Shown: positions 23,629 through 36,002, counted from the first letter of the stretch. The stretch: DNA of 64,000 nt from Nansenia antarctica (GCA_963989245.1 OZ022344.1:59791342-59855341); one strand, 5' to 3'. Numbers and translations: made by a program. Notes: generated by a model from the sequence alone, not told the origin.

Positions 23629-23996
23629 GCTGCTGCTACGGTGATCCTCCAGAGCAGAGCCTCCGTGCTGCAGGTAGATGATGGCTGTGACCCGGGTGAT
23701 CCCAGCCTGCCTCTCTGAGAGGCCCTGTGATTGGCTCATAATCACGCCTGGAGGGTGAACCTCTGGAACTAATCAGTGTTGGCGCTGTCCTGCTGATCTC
23801 CCAGGATGCAGCGCTCCGCTGGGGGCCGTAGGCAGCTTTAATAAAGAGTAATGAGCCTGGCCAGACGGCCCTCACCTGGACAAGAACCTCACGGGGAGGA
23901 AACGGCTCCACGCCGTCCACAACGCTACTTCCTGTACTCTCAGCCCAGGTGTGACACACATACCATACACAGTATACATACCTCCACTTGTTCTCA

Positions 23997-23997
<1 letters not shown>
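23629..23997. other. Unannotated GC-richer stretch
   Basis: Non-repetitive. It includes a block around 23790-23860 (gatctcccaggatgcagcgc … taataaagagtaatgagcc) that looks well kept, but neither coding nor regulatory function can be shown. Confidence 0.3.
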
Positions 23998-24035
<38 letters not shown>

Positions 24036-24105
24036 CACACACACACACACACACGCATGCACGCACACACACAGACACACACATACACACACACACACAC
24101 CCACA

Positions 24106-24174
<69 letters not shown>
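23998..24174. repeat. (CA)n-(CT)n-(CA)n compound microsatellite
   Basis: A long CA run with GC-containing interruptions, then TCTCTC (about 24107-24143), then a second CA run. Seven or more overlapping frames here are artefacts of the repeat. Confidence 0.97.
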
Positions 24175-24177
<3 letters not shown>

Positions 24178-25932
24178 AAAGCACCCTCTGTCATACACAT
24201 GCGTTAGTCAATATACTAGACACATTATGTGCTACTTGTAGTGACAGAATGACAGAGTTACCTCCATAGAACTACTCATTGCATTTCTATGGTTACCTCT
24301 GCCCTTGCCTGACTTCCCACATCCTAATATAGACATCGTTTTATTCCGCGGATGTACCTGTGTCAAATATATTCTGCCTCGGGGGCATCCTTTCTCAAAG
24401 AAGAAGCAATTGAAATTCAATAAATTTGCTGCCTCAAAAAAGGGTTGAACTGAGCGTGTAACACAGAAAAAGCCCAGGGGGAGGACTGTCACAGAGAGAG
24501 ATGATGGCAGACATTTACTTATTCATTTCTCCCTTCGAACATGCTCTAACCCACAAAACCAGAAGGTCGTTTGAAAAATAATTTGCACCTGGCAGTGATT
24601 TGACATGCGGTAACCCACATTTTTTTCAAACTACCACGGGTTGTGGTACTTGTTTTTCCGTGTCAGAGTTAAGCCTAATGAGGGGTAGAAATCTAAAAGT
24701 TGACACACGGTTCGATGCTGAATATATTACATTAAAAGTACGGCCTGTGGCACCTGCACCACATCCAGAGAGTCGTTTCCTAAAATACGTTAGAAGTTCA
24801 CAAATGTGAGAATCACGTTGGTTCAGGGTCAACACTGAAAGTCAATGCCACAGCTGACAGGACAGCTGGTTCATACGTGTGCAAAAAACATTGTCACATG
24901 GTGCTTGGTGGCCATGTAATCGCAGCATCCCCGCTATGAGAAAGTAGGTTTTGTGTGGTCATCCCACTCATCCCATTCATATAGAACGGAGCTATCGAAT
25001 TATACCACGCTGAAATGTGTTACCATTATCATGAAATTAATGGTTAAACTGGCCGTAATACACTCATGACCAATCATCCTTTTCACACGTGTTAACAAGT
25101 GTTAGAACAATGATGGCTTTTGTTGTAATAACCTTTATCTATCCAGGAAGTCACATTGAGGTCAAAGGACCTCTTTCACAAGATACACTTGAAACCTGGT
25201 GACATTGGGAAATGGTTTGTCCCGGCCATGCATCCTGATTTGTTAAGAAGTTAGGTCCACCTGAACATTATTCATGATATATACCAGTAATAAAAGAGCA
25301 ATAGATGAACAGTGCACCAGTCACCTACACAATTCATGCATCCCTTGTTGGCGATTGTGGCAATGTCCACATTCCATTTTCTTTATTACCTCATAATCTA
25401 GCCATGCGTCCAGTGTGATTTGTCTTCCTAATGTGCTTGTCAGAAATGTTGACCAAGGTACTCATAACAGTTTTATGGCAGCTGAAGACGCTCCAATTAT
25501 GTTCTACCAAACATTGTGGAGATGATGTATTTGCAAGTCGTTTATAATTAACTTGTTCTAAATTTATGGAATTAAGAGAAGCGTACTTTATGACGCTGTC
25601 CAGTTATAATTGCCTTGGGTTTTTCAGTGTAAAGTACTCCGTAAATTGTAATAAACCTGTTCAAGTCTCGAAACGTCACACTAGTAACATCGTGCCAGAC
25701 TATAAAAGTGAATAAAGTCGTCCGAACTGACAGAAAGAAAGACAAGAGAAAACACATAAACGACACATAAACAAATTAACGAGAATGTTCTCCTTAACAA
25801 ACAGTTCAAGATGACAATGCAAGGCACCGCCACAACAGAGTACTAACACAGAGACCAAATTACTTCATATGACTACTCATGGCTTCATAATACTCTCTCT
25901 CTCTCTCATGAAATAAATTAATATTGTAATTC

Positions 25933-25936
<4 letters not shown>
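24175..25936. other. Unannotated stretch, no gene seen
   Basis: AT-rich unique-looking sequence. There is a short CT run at 25892-25908. No frame above about 90 codons. Confidence 0.4.

Positions 25937-26004
<68 letters not shown>
25937..26004. repeat. (AT)n microsatellite
   Basis: About 34 uninterrupted AT units. Confidence 0.97.
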
Positions 26005-26008
<4 letters not shown>

Positions 26009-26576
26009 CATTATCATTTGAAAAATATGCATGAATTTCATTGCCTCAGGATTTTATGTCTGAGAGTTTGACCTTGGCTGTGTCCTTTTAAATACAATCT
26101 CAACGAGAGTAACAGACTTGACTGATTTCATCTGTGGTATAATATTTCAAACCATGGATTAAACATTATTTCCAAAACTAGGCCGTAACTCATACAGTAG
26201 AACCCAATGACATTTATTGTCTCAGATCTACCTCGTCACCTTGAGAAACACGTCTGTCGATATTTGATTTCACACCGCAGTCTGACAGCAGCGGGCTGAA
26301 TTTTAACGCCATTGAATGAAGCGTTGTGTCGGCGTGAAAACCAGAGGGGAGATTCTATATATTTGATTGGCGTGCCAACCTGTGAGTTATTTTCAGTAGT
26401 ATCTGCAGGGCCTTAAACTGGAATATACTCTCCCTTATCGCGGTGCATGCAGGCAGCTGCTGGATCGATTAGAATGCCTGTGAACTGTTTGGTTTATCCC
26501 CAGCTTTCATCTCTGGGGGTCAACATGCTTCTGAAGGGTCAGCTACCCGGGTGTATGCTAACATGCTGATAACATG

Positions 26577-26716
26577 GTCCTCTGTGGCTCAGTTGGCCAT
26601 GTGGCGCTAACAGCGCTTAGGTTGTGGGTTTGATACTGCTGGGACCATATATACTGAACAAATGTATGCAATCACTGCAATGTAAGTTGGATGAAAGTGT
26701 CAGATAAATGGCATGA
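26577..26716 (+). mobile_element. tRNA-derived SINE
   Basis: tRNA-like head gtcctctgtggctcagttgg with gcgctaacagcgcttaggtt and B-box-like gtgggtttgatactgctggg, then the body tgtatgcaatcactgcaatg and tail agataaatggcat. Same family as the copies at 20699, 29908 (minus), 47865 and 59291. Confidence 0.9.
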
Positions 26717-27630
26717 GAGGATATAAGAAGATATCATATCAGAGGCTCAAACTAGAAACTAAACATATCAACAATGTTATCGAGTAACTAAACAGTTAAT
26801 ATTTGATGAGCATCAATCAGGGGTCACCTCACCTCACCTCACCTCTAAGACGGTGAGGGAAAGGAACCTCAAAAAGAGTGATGCTGTCAGATTTCATTAC
26901 CAAAACATCAATTTCTTCAATCAGGCATTGTCTCTATGGGAAACATATGACTAGATATTAATCCATGATTGTCTTTTTGAAAATAAGTCCCCGCAGCGAA
27001 GCAATTTAGCTGATGGGTTTGGCAGAACGCCCATTCAAATTATTTTTTTATTTTTTATTAGCCAGAGGGAAAACATTAAGCTCGCTATGTCCTAATTACA
27101 ATAACATATTGTACTTGTCTTTACATCTCATCACAAACATGACATGAAAACTTCAGCTTTGCCGTTGCAGAGCCTCATTAGAGATGTGTAACGCTGGCTG
27201 ACATTTCTATTACGGGGGAAACTGACGCCTGATTGGTTGAGGAAGTGCCAGCGTCTTGCCCCTGATTGATCGTGGCAGTGCCAACATCTTCCCCTGTCAC
27301 TCATTCCATCTGAACTCTGGCTGACATCCCTGAAGCTGTCTTGTTGACACTTCAAACAGATGACCAGTTTTAAGGCTTGATGAAGCATGCATAAACCCCT
27401 TATAAGGCCTACATACTGTAGATGTTTGATAATTGTATGACACATTTGGTTCACAAGAGGGTCTGATGTAAGGACATGTTATCCTTGTTAACTGACTTTG
27501 TTTAATAATCATTTGTGAAGTGTTTGAGGGCCTTATAGGGAAAGGGATTCAACATTTTTGTCATTGCACAGAGTACAACAAAATGCATTTATGCTCTAGA
27601 GGGGGCATCTAGGCAATGCATCTAGGCACA
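26717..27630. other. Unannotated stretch, no gene seen
   Basis: Includes 'cacctcacctcacctcacct' (26826-26845), a short 5-bp repeat. No coding frame is supported. Confidence 0.4.
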
Positions 27631-27778
27631 GCCATTGAAGGCGACCCCGGAGCAATTAGGGGTTCAGTGCCTTGCTCAGGGACACTTCGACATGTGACCG
27701 GCCTGGTATTTGAACCGCTGCGAGCTGCCGACTTTGCAATCATTAGACGCCGGCTCTACCGGTTGAGCCACAGCCGCG
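27631..27778 (-). mobile_element. tRNA-like repeat fragment
   Basis: 'ggagcaattaggggttcagt', 'gccttgctcagggacacttcga' and 'tctaccggttgagccacagccgc' parallel 5289-5534. On the minus strand the last is a tRNA-like A-box region. The left part of the element is missing. Confidence 0.75.
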
Positions 27779-28120
27779 TACATGAAGCGTACGTTAACAT
27801 CAACACTGCGTCATTTGTTTAAAGCGACTGTTTGGTTGTATTTATGTAGCTTGGTGTCAGTTAAACACCAAAACTAATAATATTTTATGATATAGTTATA
27901 TTTGTTTTGCTTTTGTTCACTTCGGCATTATTCTTGTATGATGAAAAGTGCTTTTAATGAATAGATTATTATTAATTATTATTATAATTATTATTATTTC
28001 AAATGTGTAATGAATATGCTCCTCAGAATGCATTAGTTAAGGCTTATTGTGCATTTGTGATCAAACAATAGACTCTAGTAATGTTGTAACCATAAACAGA
28101 CTCAAAGAGCAGCAACTGCA

Positions 28121-28399
28121 GACAGCAGCTGGTGAAAGAGGGAACAAGTCGGCAACCAATCAAAATGTTCAGACTTTTATTCTGAAAAATTAAACAATTT
28201 CAATGTTCAATGACCCACTCGCTAGTCAAGCCAAAACATTGCAGTGCAATGGATTCGACGAGTAATCCCTACTACTACCTAGTTAGTGTAGAGTAGTGGG
28301 GATTACTCACCGAATCCATTGCAATGCAATTCAATTTGTCTTGAACATTGAACATTTTGATTGGTTGCCGACTTGTTCCCACTTTCACCAGCTGCTGTC
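28121..28399. mobile_element. Fold-back element with ~125-bp inverted arms, copy 1
   Basis: gacagcagctggtgaaag begins and ctttcaccagctgctgtc ends the element. The arms continue inward with ggaacaagtcggcaaccaat / attggttgccgacttgttcc and meet at a loop near ctacctagttagtgtag, whose sides agtaatccctactact / agtagtggggattact also pair. No coding frame. Related copies are at 62818-63147 and, partially, at 45341-45552. Confidence 0.9.
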
Positions 28400-28624
28400 A
28401 CATTATGTGACGCACTATATCTGAAGTAAAAACCAAAGAACAGGCAACTACACTAACTTCTTTATCTCGTCTGAACTGGATGTGTTCTCATGCCGAACGT
28501 TCATTAATTCGACAAGAGGGATTAAGAGACTTCATTTTTGAACGGACAGGCTATCTTTGTTTTCCCAGCCAACGGTTTTCTCCTTTGAAAAGGAACCTCG
28601 ACTGACGGTTGTCTCTTAGTCGAG

Positions 28625-28870
28625 CTAATGAAGAACCGTATGATGCTCCGCCGCATACCCCGACTTGTAATGTCATTAAAATCTAAATCACTTCACCTTT
28701 AACAAAGGCACATTCAGATGATTATAATTAGAATACATTAAGACTGATCTAGATCATAATTAGCATAGCTCCATGGGTCAATTTATGTCTGGCATAAAAC
28801 GTGGTCATTGTCCAATTTGCAATGGCTGAATTAATACGAGCCCTAATGGACCCCGTATATGTCTGGAGAT
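28625..28870. other. Candidate non-coding regulatory block
   Basis: Unique-looking and AT-rich, with repeated TAAT/ATTA cores (gattataattagaatacatta, gatcataattagcat, tgaattaatacgag) near GC-rich parts. Suggestive of a developmental enhancer, by pattern alone. Confidence 0.25.
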
Positions 28871-28965
28871 ATAGAGAGAAGTTCAGATATGCACTAATTA
28901 GAACGGAAAAGTCGAACTTGTCATAACCTTGCCTCTCTCTCTCTCTCCATTTCTCCACTATATAC

Positions 28966-29065
28966 AGTGGGGGAAATAAATATTCAACACATCAACACAT
29001 TTTTTTTATTCAACATATTTCCATTGCAGATACTCACATCAAATGTAGACCAGACATTGATAATA
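28966..29065. mobile_element. Tc1-like terminal fragment
   Basis: 'tacagtgggggaaataaata' directly after 'ctatata' matches the start of a Tc1 family whose other end is seen at 51960-51985 (atttcccgcactgtata). Only this end remains. Confidence 0.65.
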
Positions 29066-29159
29066 ACTCAATAAACTATACAGCTAAAGAAATTATAACA
29101 CCATAAAAAAAGCGCAATAAACTGTATGTGGCACAATGTAAGCCGGTAAGCTGGTTTGG

Positions 29160-29271
29160 AACCAGGCTTGCATCATAATGAGTAACCTTTTACTGCATTT
29201 CGTTGTCTGGTACTTTGTACTTGGTACTCTGCAATGACAATAAAGTTGAATCTAATCTAATCTAATCTAAC
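29160..29271 (+). mobile_element. LINE 3'-end fragment with (AATCT)n tail
   Basis: 'actgcatttcgttgtctggt', 'gcaatgacaataaagttgaa' and then four AATCT units. This is a typical fish non-LTR 3' end. Nothing upstream is recognisable as its coding part. Confidence 0.75.
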
Positions 29272-29907
29272 CTTTCCTGAGACCTGAGCACTTCCGTAAG
29301 CTTGCCTCACAAATGTCTAGACTTTAGCTCGGTAGGTTTGGGCGGAATTATGACAGGCTGGAGATCAAGTTCAAATTCAGTTAGTATGCCCATTTCTACT
29401 TCTCCACCATATGTATTTATTTATTCGTGTTTTTTTTTTTTTTATTGTGTACCATGTATTGGTGAAAATTACAAGCAAACCATTTTTACATTTTCAAATG
29501 TTTCCGACCTACCCCTGCCCTGCCCCACCCAACCCCCACCACAACAACAACAAATACAACAGCAACATACATCACACAAACCAATACAATAATACTGACA
29601 GTGGAGTGAGCAATTCTCCACCATATTTGACTGCAGGTTTTTCCCTGTCTGTTATCTGTCTGTTCATACACAGTGTACACTTTGAACATTAGTCCGTTGT
29701 TCTTGTGAGATTGGATATAGTAGTATAATATGTCTAAGGCTTCACTTATGTGCAAGATGATGTTAGGGAGGCTAGCCACTAACCACAAGATCACTGGTCC
29801 AAGATATGAGGCACTGTGATCGGAGGGTTGCTGACAGCTACTACCTGGCTACTAACATGGGAATAAGAAAACAGTGAATAAAGACAATAATAATAATTAC
29901 AACATAC
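29272..29907. other. Unannotated stretch
   Basis: Includes a T-run (29429-29442) and a CAA/ACA-rich patch at 29536-29585. No gene is seen. Confidence 0.4.
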
Positions 29908-30050
29908 GCCATTTAGCGGATGCTTTTATCCAACGCGACTTACATTGCAGTGAGTCCATACGTTGTTCAGTATATGGTCCCAGCAGGAATCCAACCCACA
30001 ACCTAAGTGTTGTTAGTGCAATTCTCTACCAAGTGAGCCACAGAAGACCA
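29908..30050 (-). mobile_element. tRNA-derived SINE, minus orientation
   Basis: Reverse of the family at 26577: gccatttagcggatgctttt at the left (tail), then tgcagtgagtcc, atatggtcccagcaggaatc and gtgagccacagaagacc (tRNA-like head). The head has changes in the A box. Confidence 0.9.
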
Positions 30051-30255
30051 TGACCAGGACCTAATACATGAATGGTAATACTTACAATGTGTCCAATTAG
30101 CTACTTATTAAACTTGTATAGGCTACAAATGTGTGCCTAATAAGTCCACATACTAAAGTTACTGACAATTCCACTGAGGACACACTCTAATGAGGCACTA
30201 CCATGTTGCCCACAATTATATCTTCTCAGATCTCTCAGTGCATTTACATTCACAG

Positions 30256-30480
30256 TTACATTTACTTTTTTGGCATTTAGCAGACGCCTTTATCCAAAGC
30301 AACTTACATATACTGTATATAGGCTATGTAAGTGAATTATCTATCCATCAGTCATCGCAAGAAAAAGTAATCGATGCTCGGGCCCGAGGCCATGGGCAGG
30401 AGAGGTTTCCGGAGGGACAGTGAAGACGGGTCTTCAGTCTACGCCGATGCCTAAGGCGTAATGGATAGGAGGCAGGGGGG
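30256..30480 (-). mobile_element. Fish LINE/SINE tail repeat, longer copy
   Basis: 'ggcatttagcagacgccttt', 'ccaaagcaacttaca', then the gtgaattatctatccatcag…agtaatcgatgctcgggcc segment. It runs on through 'ggtcttcagtctacgccg' and a GC-rich end, which extends the family further than at 12691 or 18371. The words match, inverted, the LINE remnant at 33933-34150. Confidence 0.8.
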
Positions 30481-30877
30481 TTAGGGGTCGATTTAGAATT
30501 CAGCATGGTGTATTCACAGACTTGTTCGGGTGTTTTTACTGACCCCACTGTCAGCCCTCACAGTTAGCCAGTGGATGATAGACACCTCAGTCGCATCTAC
30601 GTGACCTTTGACCTCCTATAGCGAGGCGGGGTCAGGTCCCCCGAGACACATATCATCATGAGGATGTCAGGACAGCGGGTCAGAAAGGTGTTGTCTACGC
30701 TCCACTCTGTCAGGTGGAGGACGCTTGAAATCCTCCGATTTCAACCTCCTCTGCTCTTGTTTTCCCCTCCAACCTCTCACTCGTCTTATGTCTCGTCCAT
30801 ACCAAACAGGTCTGTTCTGGCCAGTGCTACAGTGCTATTCTGCACATCAGTTGAGGTACTCTACGGTACATAACATT

Positions 30878-31226
30878 CAGAACTTTTGAAAGATTTAGGA
30901 ACATACTCAAACTGAAGTAAAACTCATTATGTCTTTTTGATCAATAAAAAAAAAGAAGTGTTTTCCTACGCACACAGACGGTACTTTTCATTTATCTTCA
31001 CATTCTTGGGAGGTGCATCAAAAATCAAATATGCAGTTTTCATATATGTATTTGAATATATTGTTTCTATCCAAGAACTTTCGAAAGATTTATGAACATG
31101 CTCAAATTCAAGAAAAACTCATTATGTCTTTTTGATCAATTAAAAAAAAAGGAAAGTGTTTTCCTACGCGCACAGAAGGTACTTTTCATTTATCTTCACA
31201 TTCTTGGGAGGTGCATCAAAAATCTC
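30878..31226 (+). repeat. Tandem duplication, ~195-bp period
   Basis: 30883-31029 and 31071-31224 share 'actcattatgtctttttgat', 'gtgttttcctacgc', 'tacttttcatttatcttcac' and 'cttgggaggtgcatcaaaaa', with scattered changes. A 42-base spacer lies between. Confidence 0.9.
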
Positions 31227-31229
31227 AGT

Positions 31230-32196
31230 GGTGCGATGAGGGAGGCAGTCAACCTGAAGCGGAGCAGACGGGGAGCCTGGGACGCCGTCTGACTGACATC
31301 GTCCCTCTCCATATTGCTTTTTTTATTAAACGCACGACGTAGCGCGGCGCTCCTTGCGGCTGTAGTCTGTTTCTGGTGATGAGGATGTTTACTTTTAATA
31401 TCGACTCTGCCGTCTGGGCCTCAAAGCCACATTTAAGCAGTTCCACAACTTCAGAGGAATAATTAGTCTTAGTATTGTTGGGAGTAAACAATACACTCTC
31501 GCTCGGTGACACATCCTTGACAAAATGAGGGGGAAATAGACCACAGATAAGCAAAGCAGCTCAATTTATGCACCACGAGGGGGTGAATATTGAAGAGGAA
31601 AAACAATTTCCGGAGGGAAATGGGAGTTGAGGATTTCATTTAGTAGACAATGTCGACTACCGTTTCTCTCGTTGTCTGGGTTTTCTTCTCTCACTTCCTG
31701 AACCAAATGTGATATCTGAATAAATTCCTCATGGGAAATAGTAGGATGGATTAGGCCTAGTGCTATTATCACCAAGCTCAAGTCTTTGAAATATGTAAGG
31801 CTTTATCATTTGGTATCATCAAGGTTGAAGCAGGGTCATGCTAAGTATTTTAAGGTGGACGTACAGTATTTATAGTGTTGTACTTGGATGTACAGTTGCT
31901 GCAGTGTATATTGTTTCCCCATTAATATTCCCTTGTGAACGTGGACCTGATAGATAGGGCTTGGGAGGAACCAACCTACTGTAATGTTAATTATATCAGT
32001 GCCTTGAACCATACAGCTCACTGAGCTCATGAAAGAACAAACACTATTCATCGCAGTTAATTTATCACCAAATCAAATGGTAATTGCTTTCTCTCCCTCA
32101 ACCAAAGACGCTCCGTAGTGCAATCAAGCACATATTATACACTTTTCACCTTGGAAGGATAATAAATTGCCCCATATCCCCCCCCACCACCCTCTC

Positions 32197-32198
<2 letters not shown>
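31230..32198. other. Unannotated stretch, no gene seen
   Basis: Unique-looking sequence. A 101-codon minus frame (31249-31554) has no domain I recognise. Confidence 0.4.

Positions 32199-32230
<32 letters not shown>
32199..32230. repeat. (CA)n microsatellite
   Basis: About 16 units. Confidence 0.95.
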
Positions 32231-32232
<2 letters not shown>

Positions 32233-32416
32233 CGTGCTCACACACATGCACAATATTCCCCCTAATATTTTTCCGCTCAGTTAAATTGCCTTTAGATGGG
32301 CTCGCTCCTCCCTGTCACATCAAATCTGCTCTTGTCAGTGGCGTGATGGATATGCAATACTGTGCTAATTACATTGTAGGGGGAGAGGGTTGGGGGAGCA
32401 TGAGTGGTATTGGGGT

Positions 32417-32433
32417 GGGGGGGGGGGGGGGGG
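32417..32433. repeat. Poly-G run (17)
   Basis: Uninterrupted G17 on the plus strand. Confidence 0.95.
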
Positions 32434-32894
32434 TTCACCAATGCCAAGCATATACTGTAGGGTGGAGGACAAAGTCATCTTCCGCAGTATATTTTTAGAC
32501 GTGAGGGGGCTCTGGCAGAGTCCTAGATGAACCTGAGAGCAGGAGAGAGCGGCGGTTATTAGCAGCAGATGGTGCACTCATTACCAACCCTATTGAGTTG
32601 CTGGAGCGGAAGGATAAACTAGCGGAGAACAACTCCCTTCCTAAGGGGATGAACCACCTGTCGGAGACGGCAGGAGCGTTCTAATATAGGCTCTGTGTTT
32701 ATCCCTATATCATCACAGGCGTCGTATAACGCAAGTTGTGTGAGATGGAGAGCTGGGGGGATAATGGGTTCTCTGTGTGGAACCTGCAGCTTTTTGCGTG
32801 CGGGAAATCGACCGCACTATGGATTTGCCGTAATCAAGTGTCTATTCATCGTAGAGGGAGAGAAAAGACTGTCTGAGTACACAAGTGTTCAATC

Positions 32895-33141
32895 AGGGAG
32901 GGAGGGAGGGAGGGAGAGTGGGAGGGGGGAGGGAGGGAGAGAGAGAGAGGGGCGGGTGAGAGGCGAGAAGGAGAGAGAAGGAGAAAGGGAGGAAGCACTG
33001 GAAGACAGATAGACAGACAGAGAGGGAGAGATGGAGAGCGTGAGAGAGAGAGAGAGAGATGGAGAGATGGAGAGCGTGAGAGAGAGAGAGAGTAAGAGTG
33101 GGAGTAACAGAGAGCGTGTAGGAGAGAGAAAGAGAGAGTGA
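32895..33141. repeat. (GGGA)n/(GA)n polypurine tract
   Basis: GGGAGGGA units, then GA runs. 'agatggagagcgtgagagag' is duplicated at 33028 and 33066. Confidence 0.92.
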
Positions 33142-33777
33142 GTTCAAGACATATGCTGTATACGTATATTATTACATCAAGGTAACGTACAGGGCAGCTG
33201 GCAACGCCACATATTTGCATGTACAGCATGATATGTGTGTGTGTGTGTATGTGTATGCAGTACATGATGGTAATGTCATGTAGACGGGGCCTGACTAGCC
33301 CCTGGGTCGTTCCACTGTCCCCCCGAGGAGGCGGCTGAGTAACGGTCGTTTGAATTGGCAGCTTTGACGGACTCCTCCACTCTGCTGATTGTTATTCAAG
33401 GGGAGCACGGCCTCTTGTGTTTTATGGTCTCGATCTCCTCCGTCGCCAATGCGTCCGCAGATTTACGGCGTTAAAACCCGCCAGGCGCAAGGTGATAGGC
33501 CTATATTTGTAATGGCTGAAACATTGAAACATCAGCGCAGTCAATCGTGGCAAGCAGGTCTCAGGACGCGGCCTGATAGAGAAAGGTCAAAGGTCACGGG
33601 ACGTTACCTATCACGGTTAATGCCGTTGTGGGTTTTATGCTTACTTTATGTTTTATACAGTGTTTGATATCAACTCAGTAACTAACGTAGCCTGAGAGTG
33701 CCGGCTCCTGCCTCTGTCTACCAAAGGGGGGTACAGGGGGAAATTAGTGGTATAGCGGGTAATACTGAGTGGTATTA
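33142..33777. other. Unannotated stretch, no gene seen
   Basis: Moderate GC, unique-looking. A 92-codon plus frame at 33389-33667 has no domain. Confidence 0.4.
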
Positions 33778-33796
33778 GGGGGGGGGGGGGGGGGGG
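33778..33796. repeat. Poly-G run (19)
   Basis: Uninterrupted G19 on the plus strand. Confidence 0.95.
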
Positions 33797-33932
33797 ATAG
33801 AGGTATTGGTAGGACTATTATAGTCTGTAGAACAGACACAGCTCTCTTATACAGGATGGACAGCAGAGTAAGGAATCGTGTCAGATCTGTAAGATCTTGA
33901 TCTTTATTTCAGTGTGACAGGAATTGACGCGC

Positions 33933-34150
33933 TGGTGGAACGATCTGCCTATTGCTGTCAGGACTGCAGAGTCACCCCCTATCTTCCGCCATAGACTGAA
34001 GACCCATATCTTCAGGCTACATTTTAACTGTCCCTCCTAAGCCCTATTCATCCCCTCTACCCCCCTGTACAGTTGCTCTACTGTAGATTTGGATAGATCA
34101 TTGTCTTAAAAGGTGTCTGCTAAATGCCAAAAATGTACAAAAATGTAAAC
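33933..34150 (+). mobile_element. 3' end of a LINE: C-terminal ORF2 remnant plus tail
   Basis: From 33933 a frame reads WWNDLPIAVRTAESPPIFRH then RLKTHIFRLHFNCPS to a TAA stop at 34038-34040. The WN-LP … F+ +LKTHLF pattern is the usual C-terminus of CR1/L2-like ORF2 proteins. After it come 'ctactgtagatttggata' and 'ggtgtctgctaaatgccaaa'. The minus-strand repeats at 12691, 18371 and 30256 share this tail, so they are probably from this LINE or a SINE using the same tail. Confidence 0.8.
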
Positions 34151-34441
34151 AGACGTTCTCACTAGCTCTGCAGCTAATAACAATATAACATAACAATATA
34201 ATGTCACATCACCCATAATCTATCAGCTCTATTTAAGATGTTTCTATCTGCAACATTCAGCAGGCTGAACGCTCTCCTACTGGAGCTCCTACAGGACACA
34301 TTCACTGTCCAGTAGTACTTACTGGGAGGTTTGGCAAGGGATTGGCCAGTGATGAGGTAATACTAATGTATGGATGGATAGCTGCTCTCCATTATCACCA
34401 AGACTCCACTCCCTTCCTTATGTACAGTCTACACTATCCTC

Positions 34442-34683
34442 CGGTGGAGGCTGGTGGAGGTAGAAAACGGAGGATGGGTTCATTGTCATTGTCATTAGCT
34501 CTCTCGGTGTTGTAGCTAGCGCGGTCGGTTTGTAAGTGGAAGGTTGTGAGGTCGATACCCACTTAGGGCTGGCTGTTCTACATCGCTGTTCGCTACAGTA
34601 TCAAACGTGTGTTTGATACCATTCCTCATTCCGCTCCATGCATTACAATGAGTTTGTCATTTCTGCCTCCGCCAACCCTCCGG
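34442..34683. mobile_element. Fold-back MITE carrying a tRNA-like insert
   Basis: The outer parts match the MITE at 15650: ggtggaggctggtggaggt and aacggaggatgggttcatt at the left, and tgataccattcctcattccg…cattacaatgagt at the right. Between them, about 34490-34600 is foreign. It reads ggtgttgtagctagcgcggt (A-box-like), then tttgtaa, then gaggtcgatacccac (B-box-like), i.e. a tRNA head with a possible TGT anticodon. The right end has decayed. Confidence 0.7.
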
Positions 34684-34916
34684 CTAGCCTGCTAATGATG
34701 CTAATACCATTTGATATAAGCAAGCAGCTTGCCCGGCAATTAGTTATTGATGCTTGATACTCATCAGATAATTGTGACTGACTGTGCTTTATCTAAATCT
34801 GATTACATCCACAGGATGTTGGCCGTGCTTTACTGTAATAGGAGAAATAGAGTCTGACAGAGACGAACGAGCCCTCTGTTTGATCAATACAGTCTCTACG
34901 GATTGATCCCTGGGAG

Positions 34917-35220
<304 letters not shown>

Positions 35221-35467
35221 GCTCAGGCACCAGGGGAGGGACAACTGGAAAACAGACAGAAGTCAGCGAGTGAAAGTTTGACTTTTTCTGGGCGAATTCA
35301 TTGTGATAGCTGGCTGCTGTCTCTGCCCCAGTGAGTGGGAGGGATGTGCGATGCGTGACAGCTGAGCGCAGAGGGCGAGCTGTCACTACTGACACTGCCA
35401 CCCACAGAGAGGGAGAGTGGCCAGGCCATTTATTTTTATATATTTATTTCCAGAAGGCACACTGTGA

Positions 35468-35468
<1 letters not shown>

Positions 35469-35499
<31 letters not shown>
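35469..35499. repeat. (GT)n microsatellite
   Basis: About 15 TG units after 'gaatg'. Confidence 0.95.
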
Positions 35500-35630
35500 C
35501 CTGTCTTTTGTGAGTTTCATAATTGATTTGGAGCAGAAAAAAGGGTCCCATGTCACTCTGCATCCTCTCTCTGGGTGTGATGCTCCGCCAGCACGCTCTG
35601 CAGATGTGGATGTCTACTGATGTGTACATA

Positions 35631-35634
35631 CACA

Positions 35635-35676
<42 letters not shown>

Positions 35677-35880
35677 CACACATATACACACATACACACA
35701 CATACACACACATACACACATACATATACACACATACACACACACATATACTCACATACACCCACACACACACATATACACACACACGCACAAACACACA
35801 CACACATACACACACACACACACACAGACAAATACATAAACACACCTACACACACACACACACACACACACACGAACACA
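35631..35880. repeat. Complex (CA)n/(TA) microsatellite
   Basis: About 250 bases of ACAC broken by ATACAC, ATATAC, ACGCAC and AGACAAAT units. All frames over it are H/T/Y or V/C repeats. Confidence 0.97.
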
Positions 35881-35884
35881 CACA

Positions 35885-36002
35885 GATGGAAATGCCTTGA
35901 TGCACATCTCCCATAGAGTCCTTGCTTTAGATGTGTTTATCAGAGATGGGGTGGATGGTGGGGTGGATTTCATGATGAATGAATTGCATTTTTCTTGCTT
36001 AT

